DNA from: Primula veris
Lineage: Eukaryota; Streptophyta; Magnoliopsida; Ericales; Primulaceae
DNA length: 64,000 bases
Reading direction: 5' to 3'
Assembly: GCA_963682055.1 (NCBI GenBank)
Contig: OY821745.1
Coordinates: 27,711,342 to 27,775,341 of the forward strand
The notes below the pieces were generated by a model, which ran no database searches, was not told where the DNA came from, and saw only the letters and a program-made list of their open reading frames with translations. The position numbers and the translations under genes were made by a program. This document shows, one piece after another, positions 1 to 11,435 of this stretch (position 1 is its first letter; each line of letters starts with the position of its first letter).

Positions 1-2
1 AG

Positions 3-2264
3 TTTTCTGCTCCAAAAACTCCACAGCAAAATGGCATAGTTGAAAGAAAGAATAGAACTATTCAGGAAATGGCTAGAGTCATGCTTAATTCTAAGAAACT
101 TGCCAAAAGATTTTGGGCTGAAACTGTTAACACTGCTTGTCATATTGTTAATAGAGTCTATATTACTAAAGGCACTGCCATGACTGCTTATGAAATATGG
201 AAAGGCAGAAAACCCAATGTCAAGTATTTTCAAGTTTTTGGGTGTGTTTGTTACATTCTTAGAGATAGAGAACATCTTGGAAAATTTGATTCTAAGAGTG
301 ATAAGGGGGTCTTTCTTGGTTATGCTCAGAACAGTAGAGCCTTTATAGTCTTTAATCTAAGGACAAACTGTGTTATGGAATCTTATAATGTGATATTTGA
401 TGACTTAAAAGATGTGGAAGAGACTGCAGGTGATGATGAAGAGTCAGAAATAACAGGAAAAGAAACTGGAAAAATTCAGCAAACAAGCAGTCCAACAGTG
501 GTTGGAAGTCCAGTTGCAACTGAGGTTGAAACCGAGGTTGAAACCTAGAATACAACTGAGTCTGAAGAAGAAGAAGAAAGTTCTCATATTCAATCTACTA
601 GAAAGCCTCGCTATGTAAGGACTCAGAAAAATCATTCTCTTGACAATGTCATAGGAGAAGTTACTTCATGTATGAAAACCAGAGGTAAAAGAAATAATGT
701 TGTTCACTTTGCTTGTTGCATTTCTCAGTTAGAACCTAAGAATATAAAAGAAGCTTTAGAAGATAGTGAATGGATTTTAGCTATGCAAGATGAACTGTCT
801 CAGTTTGAGAGAAATGATGTATGGACTTTAGTACCCCGACCTTCTAATAAAAATGTTATAGGGACTAAATGGATCTTTAGAAATAAAAGTAATGAAGATG
901 GAGTCATTATTAGGAATAAAGCCAGGTTGGTAGCTCAGGTTTATACACAAATTAAGGGAATTAACTTTGATGAAACATTTGCTCCTGTAGCTAGAATTGA
1001 ATCTATTAGAATGCTACTCTCTCTTGCATGTCTGTATGATTTTAAATTGTTTCAACTTGACATTAAGAATGCTTTTCTGAATGGTGTGATTAATGAAGAA
1101 GTTTATGTTTGTCAACCTAAGGGATTTGAAGATCCTAAATTCCCTGAACATGTTTATTTACTGAAAAAGTCTTTGTATGGTTTAAAGCAAACTCCTAGAG
1201 CTTGGTATGATAGACTAACCAAGTTCTTAATTGAAAAAGGTTTCAACAGAGGGGGAGTTGATAAAACTCTGTTCACTACGAAAACTACAAAGGATATAAT
1301 CATTGCTCAAATCTATGTTGATGACATTGTGTTTGGTTCCACTTCTGATGATAGGATAGATGAATTCATTTCTGATATGAAAAATGAATTTGAAATGAGT
1401 GGTGGAGGAGAATTAACTTATTTCCTAGGATTGCAAGTTAAACAAAGTGAAAAGGGCATTTTTCTTTGCCAAAGTAAGTATGCTGACAACCTTGTCAAGA
1501 AATTTGGCTTAAGTGATAGCAAAGAGAAAAGAACTCCTATGAGTACCACTTTAAAACTGTCTAAAAATGATAAATGTAAGAGTGTCTGTCCTAGCTTATA
1601 CAGATCTATGATTGGGAGTCTTCTCTATTTAACTGCTAGTAGACCAGATCTTTGCCTAAGTGTAGGAGTTTGTGCCAGGTATCAGGCAAACCCTTTAGAA
1701 CCTCATCTTCTAGCTGTCAAAATGATTTTAAGGTATGTAAAAGGCACAATTCACATAGGTCTATGGTATTCTAAAGACACAAACCACTTTCTTGTGGGTT
1801 ACTGTGATGCAGACTGGGCTGGTAATATAGATGATAGAAAAAGCACTTCTGGTGGTTGTTTTTATTTTGGGAACATCCTTGTTTCATGGTTTAGTAAAAA
1901 GTCAAACTGCATTTCTTTATCTACTGCTGAGGCAGAATATATTGCAGCTGGAAGTGGATGCACTCAACTTATTTGGATGAAACAAATGTTAAATGATTAT
2001 AATGTTAAACAAGAAATATTAACTTTGTTTTGTAATAACAAAAGTGCTATAGATTTGGCAAAGAATCCAGTTTAACATTCCAGAACTAAACATATTGATC
2101 TAAGGCATCATTTTATTAGAGAACTGGTTGAAGAAAAGAGCTTAATTTTAGAACATGTTTCAACTGAAAGACAATTAGCAGATATTTTCACTAAGCCCCT
2201 TGATACAAACAAGTTTGAATCATTAAGAAGTGATATAGGGGTATGTCACTATAGATCTAATTGA
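3..2264 (+). pseudogene. pol: Copia pol fragment: integrase C-part, RT, RNase H (element 1, copy A)
   Basis: A single reading frame runs from the window edge to a TGA at 2262-2264. It starts in the integrase core just before the catalytic glutamate (residues QQNGIVERKNRT). It continues through the GYAQNSRA segment, then RT with the YVDD catalytic box near 1,314-1,325, the SLYGLKQ motif, and RNase H with a CDADWAG motif. Two in-frame stops break it: TAG at 546-548, and TAA at 2073-2075 where the family usually has glutamine before HSRTKHID. Both stops are shared with copy B, so they predate the duplication. The protein is not expected to be functional. Confidence 0.9.
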
Positions 2265-3193
2265 ATACTCTTGCTAAATATGTCTGTTTTGAGTACCTTC
2301 AATACATTTTATCTCTAAGGTAAGTCTTAATTGAGCTTTGAAGTTTTTATCTTGAAAAAGCTGCTATTTAGTGTCTCAAAAACAGATGTGAGGTGACTTG
2401 TCTTAAAACCTCTCTGGTAATAGAGTTGCAAGCACAAAGTGTAATTTTCTGATAAGCTGGTTGCAAGCTCAGTTGCAACCCTAGTGTTCCTTCAGTACAG
2501 AACAAATCTGTGTTTGCATAATAATTGTCATAATGTCTATGATACTAATCATGGTGATCATTTCTAATGAAAAAGCCAAGACAAAGTCTTGTGATTTTTG
2601 ACATCACTTATACTCTTTCCTTGCTGAGGTCACTAATCTAGTTTTTGTGTAGAGAAAAAAATGGATTTGCTCAATATAAGCTCCTAAGATTTGATTTTTA
2701 TTCAAGTTATTCAATGATAAATATATCTTCTTGAGTAAATGGCTAGATTCTTGAATTTTCAAAGTTCTATATCTTATACAACTGCTACATTTTTTTTTTT
2801 GAAACAAGTCAAATTTCCTTCAAAACTTCAACTCTTAAATATTCAAAATTTTGGATAAATCTGTTTACAAGGAATGTTTATCTGAATTATTTGCTGGATT
2901 TATCTTAAAAAATATATCCTTCTTGATTTCATTGTGTTTCAAATTTTAAATTTCTGTTGCAAAGAAACTTCCTTAATTTTAGCAAAATCTGTTTCAAAAT
3001 TGATTTGAGTGTATCTGTTTCTAAGTGTAAAAAGATTTGGCCTTATATGTTATTTATACTAATCTCTTTTACTATCCCAATTCATAAACAAAATCAGAAT
3101 TACTCTCTCTCTCTCTTTCTATTAAAATCCCTAGGTTATCTGTAAAACCCACACAACGAAGTTCTAAGTGCAGTTGCAACTTAGGTTGAAACC
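2265..3193 (+). other. Spacer between pol and second ORF (element 1, copy A)
   Basis: AT-rich, with no credible gene. It contains GTTGCAAC-type motifs (near 2,460-2,480 and 3,170-3,190) and a short CT run near 3,103. It is the same in copy B at 31,964-32,892. It probably serves as leader for the downstream ORF, but no splice site could be fixed. Confidence 0.7.
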
Positions 3194-4468
3194 ATGTCTT
3201 CCAACTCTTCTAACAAACCCAATCTCAATTATGAAGATAATAGCACTCTTAAAGACTTTCTGACTCAATCCCAAACCAGTCCAGGCTCTAAAGCCAAGGT
3301 AAGTGAGTCTTCCTCTTCTAAGAAACATAGGTCTAAGAAATGTGCTAGGAGAAACTTAGAGGATGATCCTATCTCTGTTGCTTTTACTTATGATACTAAA
3401 TTCAATGAGGTTGATCCTCGTTTCTGGAATAGAAAAATGTTTAGGAGGTTCCGGTCTTTTGCTAGTAGGGAAATTCACTCTGAAAGGAGACTCAATTTAG
3501 CTAGCTATCAGCACATACAGGTGCATGTTGAGAAATTGCTCACAGATATTGGCTTAGAAAGAACTGTATGCTATCCTGACTCTTATTATCCTGATGTTAT
3601 TAAGGAATTTTGTGCTAATTTAAGTAGCATTGTCTTTGAAGAGGGTAATCCTGCCTATGGCAGAGTATTTTTAAGGGGTCTAACTCTAGATTTTACCCCT
3701 AAGTTAATCAATGATTTTTTAAGTTCTCCTAGTCCCTCTGAGAATAGTGTTGATTATGATATGGAGGTTATAGCTCTTGTTCTTACTGGAAAGAATAATA
3801 GATTTGATGGCACTTCCATCAAGACATCCTCACTGACTCTGTGTGCTGCTGTGCTACACAAAATTGCTAGGTTCAACTTGACTCCTACTAAACAACCCTC
3901 TAGAGTGAACAAAGATATGGCTGTATTTGTTTATAAGATCATGTCCTCATTGCCAATTAACTTTTGCAATCATGTGTTTAATCTCATCAGAGATTTCAGT
4001 GATTCTAAATCACCCTCCATTCTGCTACCTTTTCCTTTCCTAATCTCTGGGATAATTCTGTCTCAAGCCTGTCAAATATCTGCTACACATCCAATTAGAA
4101 TCTCCTATGAACAGACCACAAACTGTCCTTCTGCCCTATATATTTCTGCAAAACTACTAAAGGAAGGGCATGTCAATGACATCTCTAGGGAAAAAGGAAA
4201 AGAAAAGGAGACATCTAGTGCTCCTTCAATGAAGAAAGGTGTGAGGTGGTATCTTCTAGAAAAACTGGCTTACAATAAAAAAAGAAGAGCTGATCTAGAT
4301 ACAGATGACTATCATATCAAGAAGCTACTGGAGAATCTCACAGAAAGTGAAGATGATGGTGACAATGATGATGGCCTCTCAATAAGTAGTGAAGAAGAAG
4401 ATGAAGAAGTTTTCAGAGATACACCTCTAAGGGAAAGAGCACCTCACTCAGACATGGCTCTTGATTAG
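3194..4468 (+). CDS. Additional ORF of the SIRE-like element, plant-transposon-domain-like (copy A)
   Basis: An intact 424-codon frame downstream of pol, in a different frame, starting at the first ATG after the spacer. Residues 1-55 are Ser/Asn-rich with a basic cluster (KKHRSKKCARR) that could be a nuclear localisation signal. Residues about 60-330 are globular: an FxNRKMFRRFRSF start, a VIKEFCANL segment, then RVFLRGLTLDFTPKLINDFL. That pattern recalls the 'putative plant transposon protein' domain seen in many plant repeat-derived proteins. The C-terminus is charged, with an acidic run ending near SSEEEDEEV. No signal peptide or transmembrane helix is evident, so an envelope role is not supported despite the env-like position. 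Function unknown. It is identical in copy B as far as I can see. Confidence 0.8.
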   Translation: MSSNSSNKPNLNYEDNSTLKDFLTQSQTSPGSKAKVSESSSSKKHRSKKCARRNLEDDPISVAFTYDTKFNEVDPRFWNRKMFRRFRSFASREIHSERRLNLASYQHIQVHVEKLLTDIGLERTVCYPDSYYPDVIKEFCANLSSIVFEEGNPAYGRVFLRGLTLDFTPKLINDFLSSPSPSENSVDYDMEVIALVLTGKNNRFDGTSIKTSSLTLCAAVLHKIARFNLTPTKQPSRVNKDMAVFVYKIMSSLPINFCNHVFNLIRDFSDSKSPSILLPFPFLISGIILSQACQISATHPIRISYEQTTNCPSALYISAKLLKEGHVNDISREKGKEKETSSAPSMKKGVRWYLLEKLAYNKKRRADLDTDDYHIKKLLENLTESEDDGDNDDGLSISSEEEDEEVFRDTPLRERAPHSDMALD

Positions 4469-4883
4469 TTTGTCTGGATTCTGACAAATAGGGGGAGATG
4501 AAGAAGTGAAGAAGTTTATTTTATGATTTGAGTTTCAATTTCATTTTCTGTGTTAAGACTTCATGTTTATGTTTCTAAGTTTCAGTTTCAATGACAATTG
4601 ATGTGTTAAGACTATGTTGTGCCAGTATTTTTTGGCCTTAAAATTCCTGCAATTTCATTCTGAATTGTGCCTGTCTTTAAAATTGAATATGTTCTGAAAC
4701 TCTGGTGTATGGATATATATTTTGTGCTTATAAGATGCTTGCTATTCTAACTTGCAGGGGGAGCTTGAATAGTTGTCTTAAAAGCACTGATAAATGATAT
4801 ACAGAAAAAGACTGTGTTGAAACTTGTACTTGCAGGTGGATTGATGTTTTTATAAACTTAGATGATTTGTCAAAACCAATGAC
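4469..4883 (+). other. Spacer between second ORF and 3' LTR (copy A)
   Basis: No gene. Several GGGGGAG purine runs occur (near 4,490, 4,757 and just before the LTR), which may be duplicated polypurine-like tracts. Same in copy B at 34,168-34,582. Confidence 0.6.
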
Positions 4884-4895
4884 AAAGGGGGAGAT
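4884..4895 (+). other. Polypurine tract, element 1 (copy A)
   Basis: AAAGGGGGAGAT lies directly upstream of the 3' LTR start TGTTAGG, the expected site for plus-strand priming. The B copy is at 34,583-34,594. Confidence 0.85.
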
Positions 4896-6112
4896 TGTTA
4901 GGACCAGATTTCTGGTCTAAATACTTATTGTTGTCTATTGGTTTGAACTAAATAATCCTACTTGTTTGTTAAGAACTTAGATAGCTTTTTGGTTTCAAGT
5001 AATGTTGCAACCTCAGTTACAACCAACTAAGACAACATTGTTGGTTTCAAATAATGTTGCAACCTCAGTTACAACCAACTAAGACAGTATTGTTGGTTTC
5101 AAGTAATGTTGCAACCTCAGTTGCAACCACAGTTCCAACCTGCTGTTCTGCAGGATTCTGTCTAGTTCTGTAATTCTGCATTACTATTCTTTAATGATAA
5201 TTATTTGTTTTAAAGTATGCAGGATATATTCTCATATGCTCTTAAAGGTTTAGTTCGTTTATATTGAGAATATTAAAGTGATAAGAAAGATGTTTTCTAA
5301 AAGTAATAAGGAGATTAGTTTTAAAAGATATGTTTACTTTAAACTAGGCAATCTATATATCTATTCTTATGCAAATCTTTATCATTTGGTTCAATCTTTG
5401 TTCTTTATCAAAATCACTATGATATGTTTAAGATTGAATGAAATATGGAGTTAATGTTTAATATATCTATGTAGAAAGATTTTATCGCTAAAAGATACTA
5501 TCTTATATGTTCCTTATTTGAGGAATAGATTATCTCTTATTTCCAAGCTAATTATCAACAGGTAATATCTTATGAAGATTGAGGTCAATCATTCGCTGAA
5601 TCATCTTGTGCTATATGGAAAGATTGAAGCCAATCAAAAGAGTCAAAGCAATCATAAAAGATCTTGAAGAAAGAAAATTGATTTTACTTGAATAAATAGT
5701 TGATAACGTAGCTTGTAAAAAATGTGTGTTCTAAATTATAAAGAACTCATTCTTGAGAGAATACACAGTGAGCTTTAAAAGAAAACAATGGTGGGATGCC
5801 ATTGATTTATAATTGATAGTTATAAAGTATTAGTAATATAGATATAGGCAGAAAAATCTAGAGAGAGTATGAGTGTTTTTCAATAAGACTTGAATCCTAT
5901 ATTGTAAGCTTTTATAATATCATAATTTGGGGAAGTGCCTCGGAGACGTAGCTTAGTTGGGTGAACTCTGTTGTTAAATGTACGTGTCATTTATTTCAAG
6001 TACATTTAAATAAACTGTTCTGTCCATTAATACACTTGGTTCCAACTGTGGTTGCAACATCACTTATAACCTAACTGCAAAACTGTAACTAGAACAGCGG
6101 ATAGGAATTTCA
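4896..6112 (+). repeat. 3' LTR of element 1 (copy A)
   Basis: 1,217 bp, beginning TGTTAGGACC and ending GGAATTTCA. Near its start (about 4,990-5,145) are three imperfect direct repeats of about 56-60 bp, each carrying GTTGCAACCTCAGTTacAACC. It matches 34,595-35,811 with few changes and the 5' LTR 25,774-26,990 with clearly more. Confidence 0.92.
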
Positions 6113-6264
6113 AAAAACCAGCCGAGAAACTTAAGGGATTCAAAGAGGCACGGTCGAAGAGCGGGACTATAACGGAGAACATATTTGATTACTTGCCATG
6201 TAATGATGAAGAAAATGATGACGATGGGTGGCCTTCTTTAGAGACCGCTTTTAGGCCATCTTGA
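6113..6264 (+). pseudogene. 3' end of host gene interrupted by element 1 (copy A)
   Basis: Immediately after the 3' LTR a frame runs KKPAEKLKGFKEARSKSG..., through an acidic NDEENDDDGW stretch, to a TGA at 6262-6264. It has ordinary amino-acid composition and no transposon similarity. It pairs with the open frame at 25,549-25,773, which ends in Asn-Lys-Lys right at the 5' LTR of copy B. I infer that element 1 landed in an A-rich stretch of this exon. The gene family is not recognised. The upstream exons of copy A are outside the window. Confidence 0.55.
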
Positions 6265-7166
6265 TAGTATTTGTTTCGTAGTTTAACCTTGTGCACAAAA
6301 GATGCAATTGATATATAGTGGTTAAGCTAAAATGAGTTATGCTCCCTATAGAACGTGTCGTGTTTTGAGCTCAATTGTATCCCGGAGAATGCCTAGTGAA
6401 ATTTGTAATTTTTTGACATTAATCTAATGCTTAATTTCCAAAAAAAAAAATCACTTGCAGTAATTTGATTCAAGAACTTGGAAGGATTGGCAGATTTTTG
6501 TATTTCACACTGCAGTTGGAAGTTAAGACGCCAACGTTTAAACCCCCTGGCGAGTTTTAGAATTTAACATTCACAAGCAAGGACCCTATAGCAATTTAAC
6601 ACGAATTCTATAGCACAAATGTGGAGGTGTTTGATTGTTTAGAATTTCGAAGCAGGTGGTTTTTTAGGATTAATTCATGATTCTGCATATTGGGACACAT
6701 AGTAGTATGGATCGTTATAAATTTTGTTTTGGGTATTTACTATCTTTGTTTTATTGTAATCTGGGTTAGGTCTCATATATTATTAATAGAAAGCTTTTGT
6801 TTGGTTTTTTTTTTTAAAAAAGACTGTTTAGGCGGACATGATGGTGGCTTCTAAGGCCATTAGGGGGGGGGGGGGGGGGGGGGGAGTTGGAAAATAACTG
6901 GTAGACTATACAACTAATTAAGAATTCTGGTTGAATGTAACTTTGAACATAAGGTAAATAGTTTGGAATAAGAAAAAGAATTTTAAGCATGAGGTAAAGA
7001 ATACCTCTGTATGGCTATATTGTGTGTTCATGAGTTCATCATTGATAAATTATTAAATCTTAATAAGGCGTGTTTACATGTGCAACGTGTGTGTATAATG
7101 ATGAAATTTTTGATTAGTTGATCCACTAAAACACAGCAACCATTATTTTAGTGGATTGACCACGAC
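6265..7166. other. Former 3' flank of the interrupted gene, with a G22 run
   Basis: No coding region seen. It contains an A/T tract near 6,440 and 6,808 and an uninterrupted run of 22 G at 6,863-6,884. The run has identical length in copy B (36,562-36,583), although such runs are normally unstable. Confidence 0.7.
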
Positions 7167-7848
7167 ATTTATGTTGGAAAAACATGTGAAAACATGGGTG
7201 TTTCCGAATGGTCACTGGACCAACTTCGAGTCATTATTTCGTGTAACAGCGCTGAGTTGTTTATACCGTACTCAACGTGGTTGAGTAGGCCGTGTGACGA
7301 GCTTCGTAACGGTATATCACATGACCTATTCGGAGAATGGGTGTGAATACAAAGTGGCTTCAAAGTTGGTACCTCGGAAGCTCAAATCTGGAAAAAAATC
7401 TGGAAAAACGAAATGGTTAATGAGAAAACCATTTAGAATAATCCCATATTGGAAGATTAAGAGTTAATCTTACAATATATATACCATACCAACCCATGTA
7501 GTTATTAAACTAACATGTCCACATACACCTAAGAGTATTAGTGTGTACCACACACGCGCGCTCGCTCGTTTCTCGTGTCTCGGGTCTCGGGCACGGGCTT
7601 GGGCACGGGCACGGGCTTGGGCTTGAGCTTTGGGATTTGGGGAATGTCTCGGGTCTTGGGTCTTGGGTCCAAACCCGAATAGGGAGTTTTGTATAAAATA
7701 CAAAAGGAGTCCCTAGAGTTTCCAGCAAGAGAAACGTCAGCAATGAATGAGATTAAATGCTGCGGTTTCAGAATTAAATTGAGCGAATTCTGTGGGTGTA
7801 ACTCCCGGAATTAATGACCACAATTATGGCTGCGGTTTCTATAGAGCC

Positions 7849-7855
7849 TATAAAA
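7849..7855 (+). promoter_or_regulatory. LTR TATA box, element 2 (copy A, 5' LTR)
   Basis: TATAAAA in the context GCCTATAAAAGGCAG, inside the LTR and followed by a C/T-rich stretch. It suits RNA polymerase II initiation some 30 bp downstream. The same box is at 12,205-12,211, 37,548-37,554 and 41,985-41,991. Confidence 0.75.
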
Positions 7856-8260
7856 GGCAGCTCTCCCCCTCTCATTTGAACACACCAGAACACACAACAC
7901 AGCATAAGCATCATATAGAGAGAGAGAACCGCACCACCAACAGCTCGACCTGTGGTTCGGTGCCGGTTTCCATACGAGCCACTCTGAGATAGAAGTTGTA
8001 CCTTGGGAACAAAGTCCCGAAACCAGAAACCTTTAAAGGTGGTTCGGGAAATATTGTTTAAGGGAAACTGCTCAGCAGTTGCCTCTTCTTTTAATTTCTG
8101 TTATTTAATTTTCAGTCCTTTATTATTCTGTCCATTTAATTTCAGTACTGTTTCCTTTTTGTATTTACTTTCCAGTACCTTTAGTTTCTGTAATTTACAT
8201 TTCAGTCTTTCCTATTCTGTAATTTACTTTCCTGTAATTTAATTTCCAGTATTTACATAA

Positions 8261-8566
8261 CAGTCCGGGCAGTTTATTTAATAACAGTCCGGGCAGTTTT
8301 TTATTTGGTTAAAACCAGTCCGACAGTTTGTTAAAACCAGTCCGGCAGTTTCTTTTATTACAAAACAGTCCGGCAGTTTCTTAAAACCAGTCCGGCAGTT
8401 TCTTTTATTCAAAACCAGTCCGGCAGTTTGTTTAAAACCAGTCCGGCAGTTTGTTAAAACCAGTCCGGCAGTTTCTGTAAAACCAGTCCGGCAGTTTCTT
8501 TGTTAAACCAGTCCGGCAGTTTCTTTATAACAGTCCGGCAGTTTCTTTATTACAGTCCAGCAGTTT
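8261..8566 (+). repeat. CAGTCCGGCAGTTT array in LTR (13 units)
   Basis: Thirteen imperfect units of core CAGTCCGGCAGTTT separated by 5-15 bases of A/T, in the R/U5 part of the LTR. Also at 12,617-12,922, 37,960-38,265 and 42,397-42,686; the last has lost one unit. The related LTR at 22,191-23,215 has degenerate CAGTCCAGCAGTTT copies, so the array is old in this family. Confidence 0.9.
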
Positions 8567-8703
8567 TATTTATTTGTTGAGTCAGGAATTGTAATTTATA
8601 TTCCAATTGTGAGAAATAAAATTGTTTATTTCCATTGCGTTCCTGTCTTCTTTATTTTATTGTCCTTTCATTTATTGTATTCGAAATAGTACCAAAACCA
8701 ACA

Positions 8704-10958
8704 ATCTTAAACAATATCAAACGACAGCCCCATACTCTCCGGAGCAGAATGGGGTTGCCGAGCGTAAGAATAGGACGCTCAAGGAAATGATGAATGCTAT
8801 GTTAATAAGTTCTGGGTTACCCCAGAACATGTGGGGGGAAGCGCTGCTTTCCGCCAACTATGTATTGAACAAGCTACCACATAAGAAACGTGATAAACCA
8901 CCTTATGAACTATGGAAAGGCCATAGGCCGAGCTATAAATTCTTAAGGGTTTGGGGTTGTCTCGCGAAGGTCCTTGTCTCGCTTCCTAAAAGAACGAGAA
9001 TAGGGCCAAAGACGGTAGACTGTGTGTTCATAGGATATGCACAAAACAGTAGTGCTTATCGTTTTCTCGTGCACAAGTCGGATAATCCCGATGTGCATGC
9101 AGATACTATCATCGAAGCTCGAGAAGCTTCTTTCTTCGAGGAGATCTTTCCCCGCAAGTCTTCCGTAACTGTAGAGACTGAGGAGTCAAACAGTGAGGAA
9201 AATGTGGGGGCAAGTGAACCGTTGGAGGAAGAAGAAGAAGAGCCTCGACGTAGTAAAAGGGCTAGAAAGGAAACGACTTTCGGTCCAGATTTTGTAACCT
9301 TCATGATAGAAGGCGAACCGGCGACATTCAAACAAGCAATGTCATCCCCGGAAGCCCAATATTGGGAGGAAGCGATCAACAATGAGGTTGAATCGATATT
9401 ACAAAATCACACTTGGGAACTAGTGGATCTACCACCCGGGTGTAAGCCACTAGGACACAAGTGGATCTTCAAGAGAAAGAGAAAGCTCGATGGAACAATC
9501 GAGAAATACAAGGCTAGGCTTGTAGTGAAAGGTTTTAGACAAACCGAAGGTGTCGACTATTTCGACACCTATGCTCCTGTCTCCAGGAAGACGTCAATCC
9601 GGATAGTCATTGCTCTCGCAGCACTGTTCGATCTGGAAATACATCAAATGGATGTTAAAACGGCGTTCTTGAATGGTGAGTTGGAAGAGGAAATTTACAT
9701 GGAACAACCGGAAGGGTTTGTGGTTCCAGGTAAAGCTCACAAGGTGTGTAAACTTGTGAAGTCCTTGTATGGACTTAAACAAGCACCTAAACAATGGCAC
9801 GAAAAATTTGATAGAGTGATGCTATCAAACAGTTTTCGGATAAACGAATGTGACAAATGCGTCTACGTAAAAGGAAATGAAAAGGACTACGTGGTAGTCT
9901 GCCTCTACGTAGATGACATGATTATAATAGGGAGTATTGATAACATCAACTCCACTAAGAAAATGTTGTCACAAAAATTCGAGATGAAAGACTTGGGTGT
10001 CGCTGATGTTATACTTGGTATGAAAATTACCAAGACATCAGACGGATATGCGCTATCTCAAACTCACTATGTCAGACAGATGCTTGACAAATTTGATAAA
10101 GATAGTAGAGCTACATCCAGAACTCCGATAGAGATCTCAACCACCCTGAAAAAGAACTTTGGGGAGAGTGTGAGACAATTGGAATATTCTCGAATAATAG
10201 GCAGTCTGATGTACGTCATGAACTGTACTAGACCAGACATAGCCAACTCAGTGAGTAGACTGAGTAGGTACACCAGTAATCCCAATGAGGAACACTGGAA
10301 GGCCATCATGAGACTTCTCAGATACATGAGATACACAGCAGACCGAGGGTTGCATTATACCAGATATCCAGCTGTACTGGAAGGGTATTCTGATGCAAAC
10401 TGGGTCTCGGATTCCAACAGTACACGATCCACTAGCGGATATGTGTTCGTGATGGGAGGAGCAGCTGTCTCATGGAGATCATCCAAGCAGACGTGCATAG
10501 CTAGATCAACTATGGAATCTGAGTTCATAGCGTTGGATCTAGCAACAGAAGAGGCTGATTGGCTGAGAAGCTTTCTGGAAGGAATTCCAATGTGGCCGAA
10601 ACCTGTCCCAGCAATAAGCATGCACTGCGATAGTCAGTCGGCTATTGGACGGGCGCAGGATCATATGTATAATGGAAAGTCCCGACATATTCGTCGGAGA
10701 CATAAATCCGTAAGAGAATTGTTAGCTAACGGTGTGGTGTCCTTAGATTTTGTGAGATCTAAAGACAATATAGCGGATCCATTTACAAAAGGCTTGACTC
10801 AGGTAGGAGTTGAAGTTTCATCGAGGGGAATGGGGTTGAAGCCCATTAAACTGGAAACCTCCTCAGAGGCAACCCAACCCGAACTGGATTCTCCAGCGTC
10901 GGGTTCAACGGGAAAACCGAACTGTGGGGGTGACCGAACAAAGCACTCGGGAACTTAA
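8704..10958 (+). pseudogene. pol: Truncated Copia pol: integrase tail, RT, RNase H (element 2, copy A)
   Basis: The frame is open without a stop from inside the 5' LTR (8,622) to TAA at 10,956-10,958, 778 codons counted from 8,622. The first ~30 residues are LTR-derived and accidental. Real homology starts at [11 protein letters not shown], so the two integrase catalytic aspartates are gone and only the glutamate (residue 47) remains. RT follows with a YVDD box at residues 429-432 and [12 protein letters not shown]. RNase H follows with SDANW, ESEFIAL and SRHIRRRH motifs. RT and RNase H look intact and could in principle act in trans; integration cannot. Copy B differs at residues 23, 44 and near 594. 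Confidence 0.9.
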
Positions 10959-11435
10959 GTTCCCAGCCCATTTCTAGGATGAAAGAGTGATAGACCTAGA
11001 CCATCTTAAGGGTGAGCATGAGGCTCTTAATGAAAACAAGTATCTCGAAGGTCGAGAGGGGTGAGTCAGGACACCCTTGACTTGAAATCACTTATGACGA
11101 GTGTGTATGGCCGATACTATGTGATGAGCCATGGGCTAAATCACTAGAGCACTCGGTTGAACTTTGCCAAGGCAGTCCACGGACAAATATGGACAACAAC
11201 CAAAGGGCTTAGTAAGTGGTGTAGAGGGGACACTGTGTGCGCATTACCCTGGTATGCACAAACGCTAAAGGGTTCAAGGCTTAAAGGCTACCCAATAGTA
11301 GCATATCAGATTTTACGTCACTACGACAGGTTCAAGGCGCGCGCTACCTGTCCTTATGCAGTGAACTCTTGCGGTTTTCTCTCTTATGCATTTAGGAGCA
11401 TTTTATTTTCAGCCAATTGCATTCATGTGGGGGAT
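10959..11435 (+). other. 3' untranslated region and polypurine tract of element 2 (copy A)
   Basis: No gene. It ends with TGTGGGGGAT directly before the 3' LTR, the polypurine tract. Short frames crossing into the LTR are not supported as genes. Same in copy B at 40,658-41,134. Confidence 0.75.

Larger units (their letters stand above)
1..6112 (+). mobile_element. SIRE/Maximus-like Copia retrotransposon, copy A (3' part)
   Basis: Right half of a Ty1/Copia element cut by the window edge. Order: end of integrase, reverse transcriptase, RNase H, a non-coding spacer, an extra 424-codon ORF, polypurine tract, 3' LTR. It corresponds to 29,700-35,811 of the complete copy. The extra ORF between pol and the 3' LTR is the layout known for the SIRE/Maximus lineage. 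Lineage assignment rests on layout and pol motifs, not on a tree. Confidence 0.92.
7172..8703 (+). repeat. 5' LTR of element 2 (copy A)
   Basis: 1,532 bp, TGTTGGAAAA...ACCAAAACCAACA, with terminal inverted TGTTGG/CCAACA. It holds a short G-rich array (about 7,570-7,665), a TATA box (TATAAAA, 7,849-7,855) and 13 CAGTCCGGCAGTTT units (8,261-8,566). Confidence 0.93.

Noticed and set aside
3194..4468. Retroviral-type envelope for the extra ORF
   Set aside because: No signal peptide, transmembrane segment or cleavage site is visible; the position alone is not enough.
7792..8242. Short LTR frames (66 and 79 codons), repeated in all four LTRs of element 2
   Set aside because: They lie in the TATA/leader part of the LTR. 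Their conservation follows from recent LTR identity, and no domain is seen.
8261..8566. CRISPR-like array
   Set aside because: Units are degenerate, spacers are short A/T strings, and it lies in a plant LTR.
8622..8700. Signal-peptide-like start of the element 2 frame ([12 protein letters not shown]...)
   Set aside because: It is LTR sequence read in frame after an internal deletion, so its hydrophobic look is accidental.
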